A DNA stretch of 13,743 nucleotides, taken from the NCBI GenBank assembly GCA_900313855.1, contig OMSZ01000303.1:1-13743 (forward strand). The letters are read 5' to 3'. The notes under the pieces were generated by a model, which was not told where the DNA came from, did not search any database, and saw only the letters and a list, made by a program, of their open reading frames with translations. Position numbers and translations under genes: made by a program. Positions 7,746 through 13,743 of the stretch are shown here, piece by piece; the stretch's first letter is position 1; each line of letters opens with the position of its first letter. The DNA comes from an uncultured Eubacteriales bacterium (GTDB lineage Bacteria; Bacillota; Clostridia; Lachnospirales; Lachnospiraceae).

Positions 7746-9110
7746 TTAATTCTTAAAGCTGTGGATAGGAGCAGGAATTCTGCCGCCTCTGTTGATAAAC
7801 GCGTCGCAGCTGTATTCATTAACCTTCATTATAGGTGCATATCCCAAAAGACCGCCGAAATTAAGCGTCTCACCTGCTTTCTTGCCGACAGCAGGAATAA
7901 TACGAACCGCTGTTGTCTTCTGATTGACCATTCCTATTGCCATCTCATCTGCAATGATACCCGATATTGTTGTAGCCTTTGTATCTCCGGGAATTGCGAT
8001 CATATCAAGACCAACAGAACATACACAGGTCATAGCCTCTAATTTCTCAAGTGTAAGAGCACCCTCCGTTGCCGCGTCTATCATTCTCTGATCTTCGGAT
8101 ACAGGAATAAATGCTCCGGAAAGTCCGCCAACATAAGAAGATGCCATAACTCCACCCTTCTTAACCTGATCATTAAGCAGCGCAAGAGCAGCCGTTGTTC
8201 CCGGCGCACCGGCATATTCAAGTCCGATCTCCTCTAATATCTCTCCTACACTGTCTCCAATCGCAGGAGTAGGAGCAAGTGATAAATCTATAATTCCAAA
8301 AGGTACACCAAGTCTCTTAGATGCCTCCTTCGCAACAAGCTGTCCAACTCTTGTAACCTTAAATGCTGTCTTTTTGATAGTCTCACAAAGCACCTCGAAG
8401 TTCTCTCCTCTGACAGCCTCTAAAGCACGCTTAACAACTCCCGGACCCGAAACACCTACATTGATTATTCTGTCAGCCTCTGTAACACCATGGAACGCTC
8501 CCGCCATAAACGGATTATCATCCGGCGCATTACAAAATACAACGAACTTTGCAGGTCCTATACAATCCCTGTCTGCAGTAAGCTCTGCACTTTCCTTGAC
8601 TATCTCACCGATAATCTTAACTGCATCCATATTAATACCTGTCTTTGTCGAGCCTACATTTACACTACTGCAGACAAATTCGGTAACATTAAGTGCTTCC
8701 GGTATTGATTTTATCAGCATCTCATCATAAGGCGTCATGCCCTTAGCAACATTAGCTGAATATCCTCCAATGAAATTAACACCAACCTTCTTCGCAGCCT
8801 CATCTAAAGTCTTTGCAAGCTCAACATAATCAGCCGGTGATTTGCAGCAGGAGCTTCCGACCATCGCAATCGGTGTAAGCGAGATCCTCTTGTTGACGAT
8901 CGGAATTCCATATTCCATCTCAAGTTCTTTGCCAACCTTAACAAGATCCTTTGCAGAGGTTGTTATCTTCTCATAAACCTTGTCACAGGTAGTTTTAAGA
9001 TCATCCGATATACAGTTAAGCAGAGAAATACCCATAGTGATCGTACGCACATCAAGGTTCTCTTCATGTATCATCGCATTGGTTTCCATGACCTCATTTA
9101 TATTAATCAT
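7746..9110 (-). CDS. PFL-like protein of the UPF0210 family
   Basis: This 454-residue soluble protein matches the UPF0210 family throughout. Features are the N-terminus [13 protein letters not shown] (2-14), [15 protein letters not shown] (19-33), [13 protein letters not shown] (219-231), [20 protein letters not shown] (324-343), [12 protein letters not shown] (367-378) and the signature end [17 protein letters not shown]. The family has a fold related to pyruvate formate-lyase, hence the name PFL-like. I see no evidence here for glycyl-radical chemistry: the sequence lacks a recognisable C-terminal RVxGY glycyl-radical loop. Its reaction is unknown. It lies 19 bp downstream of the ACT-domain gene, the conserved partner in many Firmicutes, which suggests ligand-regulated activity. 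The start is supported by GGAGG 9 nt before the ATG. Confidence 0.93.
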   Translation of the reverse strand: MININEVMETNAMIHEENLDVRTITMGISLLNCISDDLKTTCDKVYEKITTSAKDLVKVGKELEMEYGIPIVNKRISLTPIAMVGSSCCKSPADYVELAKTLDEAAKKVGVNFIGGYSANVAKGMTPYDEMLIKSIPEALNVTEFVCSSVNVGSTKTGINMDAVKIIGEIVKESAELTADRDCIGPAKFVVFCNAPDDNPFMAGAFHGVTEADRIINVGVSGPGVVKRALEAVRGENFEVLCETIKKTAFKVTRVGQLVAKEASKRLGVPFGIIDLSLAPTPAIGDSVGEILEEIGLEYAGAPGTTAALALLNDQVKKGGVMASSYVGGLSGAFIPVSEDQRMIDAATEGALTLEKLEAMTCVCSVGLDMIAIPGDTKATTISGIIADEMAIGMVNQKTTAVRIIPAVGKKAGETLNFGGLLGYAPIMKVNEYSCDAFINRGGRIPAPIHSFKN

Positions 9111-9129
9111 CGTTCATATCCTCCATATA

Positions 9130-9402
9130 TTACAGTCTGTGCATCATGTCAAAGATCTCTTCCTGCTGAAGTGTGATATTCACTCCGATCTCCTCACCTA
9201 TCTGTCTAAGCTCATCGGCAATAGTCGCAAAATCCTTACCGGATTCCTGAATATTAACGATCATTATCATATTAAACCAGTCAGATACAATGGTCTGCGC
9301 AATGTCAAGAATATTAATCTGATTACCTGCAAGATACTTGCACACATTATAAATGATACCAACCTTATCCTTACCTACTACTGAAATTACTGTTTTTTTC
9401 AT
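9130..9402 (-). CDS. ACT-domain protein of the UPF0237 family
   Basis: This 90-residue protein consists of a single ACT domain with the typical opening VISVVGKDKVGIIYNV (5-20), whose Gly-Lys-Asp-x-Val-Gly loop forms the effector-binding region, and DIAQTIVSDWFNMIMIV (33-49). ACT domains bind small ligands such as amino acids and control a partner; here that is presumably the UPF0210 protein encoded immediately downstream. Two adjacent ATGs are possible. The one at 9402 is 7 nt after AAGGAG and fits better than the one at 9405 (4 nt). The 38-bp gap to the preceding hydrolase gene holds only AT-rich sequence and this ribosome binding site, so it is probably read from the promoter at 10292-10320. 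Confidence 0.92.
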   Translation of the reverse strand: MKKTVISVVGKDKVGIIYNVCKYLAGNQINILDIAQTIVSDWFNMIMIVNIQESGKDFATIADELRQIGEEIGVNITLQQEEIFDMMHRL

Positions 9403-9440
9403 CATTTTTCTCCTTATATTATTAATTAATAGTTAAGCAA

Positions 9441-10241
9441 CTAACACTCGATTACCGGCGATCTTCCATATCTGTCTGCCACCATCATATTAAAATCCCT
9501 TACATCATTACTGTACGGATTACCGAAAAGCTCACTCTTAACTGCTTCGTACGCAAGCTCAGGAAAATTATTCTCCTTTGACAGATGCCCCAGATATATG
9601 CCCTTAATATGATCATTTAACAATTCTCTTATCAGTTGTCCGCCCTTCTCATTGCATAAATGACCGTATCTGCCTAAAATTCTCTTCTTAAGCTCGTACG
9701 GATAAGGTCCGACCTCAAGCATTCTAATATCATGATTAGCCTCAATAAGCATCGCGTCGGCACCGGATAAAGAATCAACGATATGGTTATCATAATCACC
9801 CATATCCGTAGCGATCGATACCTTTTTCTCACCGTCCGTTACTGTATAACAAACCGGATCAACCGCGTCGTGCCATATACTTATAGGCTTGATCCAAAGA
9901 TCATCAATAGCAAAGCTTTTCTCCGGAAGAACTCCATGAAACAGCGACATATCGACCTTGCCAAGACCTTTGTATCTGCTGACCGCCTCTAAGGTTTTAG
10001 AAGTACCGTACACCGGAATACCGTATTTCCGAAGGAACACTCCTAGCCCCTGAATATGATCTGAATGTTCATGTGTTATCAGTATTCCTTTGATATCAGA
10101 AGGATCAACATCCATATCGTTCAAGGCTTCAACAACCTTCTTCATACTGACACCGACATCAACCAATAAACTTGTTTTATCCGAACCAACATAGATGCAG
10201 TTACCACTGCTCCCACTATACAGACTGCATAATCTCATCAT
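9441..10241 (-). CDS. yycJ: Metallo-beta-lactamase-fold hydrolase, YycJ/WalJ (VicX) type
   Basis: The 266-residue protein opens with RLCSLYSGSSGNCIYV (3-18), the typical YycJ/WalJ start. It carries the dinuclear metal motif THEHSDH (56-62: His57, His59, Asp61, His62), a further ligand candidate His124 in WHDAVDP, TDMGD (145-149) with the likely bridging Asp146, and a late GHLSKEN segment. YycJ-type enzymes are proposed phosphodiesterases or exonucleases linked to cell-wall and DNA maintenance. In Bacillus and streptococci the gene sits with the WalRK two-component genes, which are absent here. The start is the ATG at 10241, with AAAGG 6 nt upstream; a GTG at 10286 coincides with the predicted transcription start and is unlikely. 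It is the first gene after a good promoter and heads the long downstream run. Confidence 0.88.
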   Translation of the reverse strand: MMRLCSLYSGSSGNCIYVGSDKTSLLVDVGVSMKKVVEALNDMDVDPSDIKGILITHEHSDHIQGLGVFLRKYGIPVYGTSKTLEAVSRYKGLGKVDMSLFHGVLPEKSFAIDDLWIKPISIWHDAVDPVCYTVTDGEKKVSIATDMGDYDNHIVDSLSGADAMLIEANHDIRMLEVGPYPYELKKRILGRYGHLCNEKGGQLIRELLNDHIKGIYLGHLSKENNFPELAYEAVKSELFGNPYSNDVRDFNMMVADRYGRSPVIEC

Positions 10242-10291
10242 TTCGTACCTTTCATATAATACAATAATCGTATATGCAAAAAACACGTGAC

Positions 10292-10320
10292 ATTATATTA
10301 CCTGTTATTAGATAATCCAA
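10292..10320 (-). promoter_or_regulatory. Strong candidate sigma-A promoter ahead of the yycJ-like gene
   Basis: On the minus strand, TTGGAT (10320-10315) and a perfect TATAAT (10297-10292) are separated by 17 bp. Transcription would start near 10285, leaving a leader of about 44 nt before the ATG at 10241. The element comes just after the hairpin that ends the previous operon, as expected for a new transcription unit. Confidence 0.65.
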
Positions 10321-10333
10321 TCCCTTTAAGGGA
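10321..10333. promoter_or_regulatory. Palindrome abutting the -35 box, possible operator
   Basis: TCCCT-TTA-AGGGA is a 5-bp inverted repeat with a 3-nt centre directly against the -35 hexamer of the yycJ promoter. It could be a regulator site. It is followed by a T run only on the plus strand, where no gene needs terminating. Short enough to be chance. Confidence 0.25.
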
Positions 10334-10350
10334 AGTTTTTCTCCTAACAT

Positions 10351-10400
10351 AATAAACAGGCTTTAAAAATCACATATAGTGTTTCTAAAACCTGATTATT
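10351..10400 (-). terminator. Hairpin at the end of the serine hydrolase gene, probable intrinsic terminator
   Basis: The stem begins at the stop codon of the serine hydrolase. CAGGTTTTAGAAA pairs with TTTTTAAAGCCTG (13 pairs including two G-U). It is extended at the base by AATAA/TTATT across one mismatch, and at the top by CAC/GTG around a UAUAU loop. The downstream side reads TTTATTATGTT, an imperfect U tract. The position between the last gene of one unit and the promoter of the next supports a terminator. The broken U tract lowers certainty. Confidence 0.6.
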
Positions 10401-12363
10401 ATACCATATCTTGTATAAATGTTTCAATAGCAAGATTCATTCTCGGCTCCATTTTCTGATCAAGAATAACCCTTAAGCTTTCAGGCAGCTTATCCGCCAC
10501 ATCAACCGGAGTTCCGGCCAGTACTGTCTCACCTGATATCACCTGATCAACGATTGCCTTAATATCAGGGTATTCAATGCTTTCAAGCGCAAGTCTTCCC
10601 TCGTCCATATAGAAGATCTTGATTATCCTGCTATATCCGGCATCCGGGAATACGATCGCTAGCATCAACACATTTCTGTCATCCTCATCTAAAGCCATAT
10701 ACGCTTTACACGCAACAGGTCTTACATCATCACCAAATTCCTTCATTTCGTGATGATAAACGCCTATACCAAAATCAAAATCAAGAAAATCCCTCTCGCT
10801 GTTTTCCGTACCTTTGACAATGTTGCTGCCTGTTATAGATTCAGCTTTTTCGATTATACTGCTCATGATACCTGTATTATCAATTTCCTCAAGTAGCTCA
10901 TGCTTAGTTTTCACTTTGTAGAAGCAAATCCGTACAGTATCATCATCTGTTATAGATATCGTAAACTCATTAAAATGATATGGCGGATACTTATACATGC
11001 TCTGCATAAGATAAGGAAAAAGCTTAACACTGCCGTTCTCAATACGCAGTCTTTTCTTATCAAGCTTAGCCGCATACCTTCTTATGAATTCCACATCCTT
11101 TAATGCTGCGCTGTCTGTAGAAATGTCTGCAACTAACCTGATAAGCTTCCCGTAATTCAACTTTTCTTTCAGGTAGTTATCAGGCTTATAAAGATTGTCA
11201 TTATTAATAAATGACAATATCGACTTTGTAAGTCGTGAATCCGGAAACATCTTATCACTATGAGCATTAACCGCTACTATCATATTCTTCTTTTCATCTA
11301 TGATTATATGTTGTCCATACATGCCGGAGAACATATACACCTTGCCATAAGCAGATGCCCTTTTACTTATATTCTTATTTCCAATTGAACCATCGTTTGA
11401 ATTATCCTGTTCAATGATGATTTTTCTGTTATTATCAGCTCTTCCGTAATTATCCGGCAGATGCCATATTTGAAAACCATAGCCTGTTGACAGCCTGTCG
11501 GTATCCTGAAAAACATCAGCCTGCTTCATCATTCTTATAAATGAAGGATGTATTAACTGTCTGCCATTAAAGCTTCCGTCATTTTTTAAGAACATGCCAA
11601 GCTTAAGCATTCCTTCAAGGCTTATGTGCAGTCCCCATCCCGCACATTCAAGTCCCTTAGGGCATAGCTCCCATTTAATATCATTAATTCCAAGCGGCGC
11701 AAATAATCTCGGAGTTAAGTAATCCATAAGGCTTTCTCCTGTCAGCTTGTTAAGTATCGCGCCTAACATATAGGTATTGATACTGTTGTATATGAATTTG
11801 CTTCCGGGCTCATCAAAGCAGTCAGTAAGCAGAAATGCCTTAACCCAATCCTCCTCAGTTACACTGATAAGCTCATTGGTTTTAGAGCAGCTTGTCATCG
11901 TCAGAAGATGCTCCACAGTAATATCTCTAACACGTTTGGGTATAGCCTTTGACTCATACTCATTAAAAAATGATACCACCTTATCCTCAAGACTTAACCT
12001 TTTCTCTGACAGCGCAAACATAACCGCAATGGCTGTAACCGTCTTGCAGGTAGAGTTGGTAATATGAGGTGTTGACGCACTATATGGAGGTTTATAGAAA
12101 TTAACGAGCACATCCTCACCTTTTGCTATCGCAATCCCCTCAACTCCGCAGCCTCTGTCTGCAAACAGCCTTCTTAAGAAATTACACGTTATTTCCGCAT
12201 TAAGCCCAAGCTTTAAAGTATCGTGCCTTTCTAATGGGATATGCTCAGTATTATCAATATAGCTGAAATTTGTCTTTGGGAAAACAGTCTGCTCCGAATC
12301 CTGATAATTTGATACAAGCTTTGATATATAATTGACACCATAGAATTGTCTTGGAATATTCAT
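10399..12363 (-). CDS. Beta-lactamase-family (class C fold) serine hydrolase with unassigned C-terminal region
   Basis: The product has 654 residues. Residues about 45-390 form a PF00144 domain. The SxxK motif is S104-T-C-K107 with the likely nucleophile Ser104, and the second motif is Y192-N-S194. The third region is FSGMYGQHIIID (345-356), where a Ser-Gly replaces the usual His/Lys-x-Gly. DITVEHLLTMTS (147-158) is the usual helix after the nucleophile. There is no signal peptide, so it is probably a cytoplasmic esterase, amidase or peptidase, not a cell-wall enzyme or antibiotic-resistance lactamase. Residues 308-336 form an Asn/Asp/Ser-rich insertion. The last 260 residues are an unrecognised alpha/beta region that may shape the active site. 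The start has AAAGG 7 nt before the ATG and lies 24 bp after the ASKHA gene, implying one operon. Substrate unknown. Confidence 0.85.
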   Translation of the reverse strand: MNIPRQFYGVNYISKLVSNYQDSEQTVFPKTNFSYIDNTEHIPLERHDTLKLGLNAEITCNFLRRLFADRGCGVEGIAIAKGEDVLVNFYKPPYSASTPHITNSTCKTVTAIAVMFALSEKRLSLEDKVVSFFNEYESKAIPKRVRDITVEHLLTMTSCSKTNELISVTEEDWVKAFLLTDCFDEPGSKFIYNSINTYMLGAILNKLTGESLMDYLTPRLFAPLGINDIKWELCPKGLECAGWGLHISLEGMLKLGMFLKNDGSFNGRQLIHPSFIRMMKQADVFQDTDRLSTGYGFQIWHLPDNYGRADNNRKIIIEQDNSNDGSIGNKNISKRASAYGKVYMFSGMYGQHIIIDEKKNMIVAVNAHSDKMFPDSRLTKSILSFINNDNLYKPDNYLKEKLNYGKLIRLVADISTDSAALKDVEFIRRYAAKLDKKRLRIENGSVKLFPYLMQSMYKYPPYHFNEFTISITDDDTVRICFYKVKTKHELLEEIDNTGIMSSIIEKAESITGSNIVKGTENSERDFLDFDFGIGVYHHEMKEFGDDVRPVACKAYMALDEDDRNVLMLAIVFPDAGYSRIIKIFYMDEGRLALESIEYPDIKAIVDQVISGETVLAGTPVDVADKLPESLRVILDQKMEPRMNLAIETFIQDMV

Positions 12364-12387
12364 AATAAAACCTTTCTAAACAAATGA

Positions 12388-13716
12388 TCAAAAGTTCATT
12401 GCACCGATATATATATCCTGAAAATCCTCATAATCAGCCAGCTCAAAAGCTTCCGTTCTTCTTCTGATATCATCATATGTTCTCAATATCGCACTACGTT
12501 CTGCTAAAACATCATCCTTAAGCTTATTATCTTTAGTATGCGCGTCGTCATAAGCCATAATGAACCTCTTCGCGCCCTCTAAGGATGTGTTGCCCGACAC
12601 GGTGATCTTGTCTTTGATATCCTCCGGAAGCATTTTCGTAATAAATGCGTCCCTTACGTCAAGATAAAATCCCAGACCCCCGCTTATAAATACTTTATCA
12701 ATATCAGTATAACCAATGCCTGCCTTTTTCATCAGACATTTTACTCCTGCATATATTGCAGCCTTTGCCATCTGGAATCGTCTAACCTGCTCCTGTCTGA
12801 TAACAAAGCCTTTATCAAGCTCTATTCCCTTATCAAAAAACGGCTCACTGATAAGTCCGGTTTTATCAATCAGCCCTCTTTTGACACAACCTGCAATAGC
12901 ATGAATACTCTCACTTCCGTATCTTGCACCCGTCACGCCATGATCAAATACAGGTCCGCATGCGCATGAGGCTGCATACCCTCTGTGTTTATTAAGCAAT
13001 AGCAATTCACCGTTAGTTCCAAGATCTATGAGCAGATCGTATCCTTCATTTCTGCCCATCTTAAGAAACTCTGCACCGGATAATATATCAGCTCCGATAA
13101 ATGCTGATATTCCCGAAAGATAATGCTCCCTGATCACACTTTCATTATCCGTACTATTCAAATTCTCTTTGGAAAAAACATTATCACATTCTTCATCATC
13201 GAATAATACTCGTGTTTCACTTACATGATAATCAAGCGTTACCGGAGTAAATGGTGCTTTTGACAGACCTTTAACCGAAAGTCCCCTTAATATATGCAGC
13301 ATAGTAGTATTGCCGCTGTAACATATTTCAGATATGTAAGCATTTTTATATTCAGGATTATCATAAATATCATACTTAACAGACATATCAGCCTTATCAG
13401 CCTCATCATTCTTATCACTCTTATCGGTTTTCACGCCATAACTAATATTATTTTCCCCAAGCTTTTCTGATATTCTTGTAAATAATTCTCTTCTAAGCTC
13501 TTTTGACATTATATCGGGTAACTTAGGATCATCAATACAACGCTTAATTCTTGTGATTATATCAGCGCCATATTTTACCTGCGGATTAGAAAATGAAAAT
13601 GAACATATTTCACTATTATCTGATGCATTAATGCATGCTATGCCAATAGATGTTGAACCGACATCAACTGCAGCCTTTATTCCAAATTGCTCTGTTTTTT
13701 CCATATCTGATCCCAT
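12388..13716 (-). CDS. ASKHA-fold ATPase, DUF4445/RACo-like, without ferredoxin domain
   Basis: The 442-residue protein shows an ASKHA (actin/Hsp70-like) nucleotide site: phosphate-1 DVGSTS (18-23), phosphate-2 IDLGTNGE (230-237) and adenosine motif FISGGLG (343-349). Together with NPQVKYGADIITRI (44-57), SGNTTMLHIL (134-143) and CGPVFDHG these match the C-terminal domain of RACo/RamA-type proteins, which use ATP to drive reductive activation of corrinoid proteins. The usual N-terminal 2Fe-2S ferredoxin domain is absent, so electrons would have to come from another protein. Residues 97-111 are an x-Asp-Lys repeat coded by 9-bp tandem repeats. Two adjacent ATGs are possible: I chose 13716, 5 nt after AAGGTG, over 13719; the ATG at 13704 is a third option. 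The corrinoid target is not in the window. Confidence 0.85.
   Translation of the reverse strand: MGSDMEKTEQFGIKAAVDVGSTSIGIACINASDNSEICSFSFSNPQVKYGADIITRIKRCIDDPKLPDIMSKELRRELFTRISEKLGENNISYGVKTDKSDKNDEADKADMSVKYDIYDNPEYKNAYISEICYSGNTTMLHILRGLSVKGLSKAPFTPVTLDYHVSETRVLFDDEECDNVFSKENLNSTDNESVIREHYLSGISAFIGADILSGAEFLKMGRNEGYDLLIDLGTNGELLLLNKHRGYAASCACGPVFDHGVTGARYGSESIHAIAGCVKRGLIDKTGLISEPFFDKGIELDKGFVIRQEQVRRFQMAKAAIYAGVKCLMKKAGIGYTDIDKVFISGGLGFYLDVRDAFITKMLPEDIKDKITVSGNTSLEGAKRFIMAYDDAHTKDNKLKDDVLAERSAILRTYDDIRRRTEAFELADYEDFQDIYIGAMNF
13384..13428. repeat. Imperfect 9-bp tandem repeat inside the ASKHA gene
   Basis: Five consecutive 9-bp units follow the plus-strand pattern CTTATCnnn: catatcagc, cttatcagc, ctcatcatt, cttatcact, cttatcggt. 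On the coding strand each unit encodes x-Asp-Lys (or Glu/Met), giving a charged linker between conserved blocks. The unit length keeps the frame, so copy-number change would lengthen or shorten the linker without breaking the gene. Confidence 0.7.
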
Positions 13717-13743
13717 CATTTCACCTTGTTCTTATATATTTAA

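Noticed and set aside
3087..8730. Several 60-130 codon open frames on the plus strand and in other minus-strand frames (for example 8374-8730, 7330-7650, 1351-1605)
   Set aside because: They lie fully inside well-supported genes, show no recognisable domain or ribosome binding site, and have compositions expected of antisense or shifted frames.
7746..9110. True glycyl-radical pyruvate formate-lyase
   Set aside because: Length is 454 residues, there is no glycyl-radical loop, and the whole sequence matches UPF0210.
9403..9440. Promoter-like TTGCTT-N16-TATAAG just before the ACT gene
   Set aside because: Transcription would begin inside or after the ribosome binding site, leaving no usable leader. 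The AT-rich sequence explains the match.
10242..10286. GTG start adding MFFAYTIIVLYERYE to the YycJ-like hydrolase
   Set aside because: It lies at the predicted transcription start, has no ribosome binding site, and the family begins at the RLCSLYSGSSGN segment.
10316..10340. Palindrome plus T run read as a terminator on the plus strand
   Set aside because: No plus-strand gene precedes it, and on the minus strand the T run becomes an A run on the upstream side.
10399..12363. Antibiotic-resistance beta-lactamase
   Set aside because: There is no signal peptide, the third motif is altered and a long extra C-terminal region is present. The protein fits the broad serine hydrolase family better.

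Overview
The window looks like chromosomal DNA from an anaerobic Firmicute of the Clostridia, most likely a Lachnospiraceae-type gut or rumen bacterium. The evidence is the low-GC, AT-rich spacers, GGAGG-type ribosome binding sites, a carboxyltransferase/OadG pair of a sodium-pumping decarboxylase, a TIGR03936/TIGR03960 radical SAM pair, and a UPF0237/UPF0210 (ACT/PFL-like) pair. All twelve recognisable genes lie on the minus strand, so transcription runs from high to low coordinates. I see no tRNA, rRNA, insertion sequence, phage gene or CRISPR array. No gap exceeds about 160 bases.

In transcription order, the right end (13716 to 10399) holds two tightly linked genes: an ASKHA-type (DUF4445/RACo-like) ATPase lacking the usual ferredoxin domain, and a cytoplasmic beta-lactamase-fold serine hydrolase with a large unassigned C-terminal region. 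They end at a long hairpin (10351-10400), a probable terminator. A good sigma-A-like promoter (10292-10320) follows and starts a long collinear run: a YycJ/WalJ-type metallo-beta-lactamase-fold hydrolase, an ACT-domain protein, its usual partner the UPF0210 PFL-like protein, a roughly 10-helix membrane protein of unknown function, a DPM-type family 2 glycosyltransferase that overlaps it, a small single-span membrane protein, a DUF2344 protein (TIGR03936) and a radical SAM protein (TIGR03960). Spacing is very tight in the middle (2-bp gap, then a 29-bp overlap) and looser (63-72 bp) around the small membrane protein.

After a 150-bp gap with a plausible promoter (2330-2358), the left end carries the carboxyltransferase subunit of a biotin-dependent, Na+-translocating decarboxylase and, 19 bp downstream, an OadG-family subunit preceded by a lipoprotein signal and an extracytoplasmic domain. 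That gene runs off the left edge. The biotin carrier and the beta (Na+ channel) subunit would be expected just outside.

Most of the window is housekeeping or conserved-unknown material. The most promising undescribed items are: the membrane protein/glycosyltransferase pair, a candidate lipid-linked sugar transfer module; the radical SAM/DUF2344 pair, in an order opposite to that of the fused homologues and with a second cysteine cluster; the ASKHA ATPase without its redox domain; and a recurrent habit of inserting Asn/Asp/Ser/Lys-rich linkers into unrelated proteins, one of them built from 9-bp tandem repeats.
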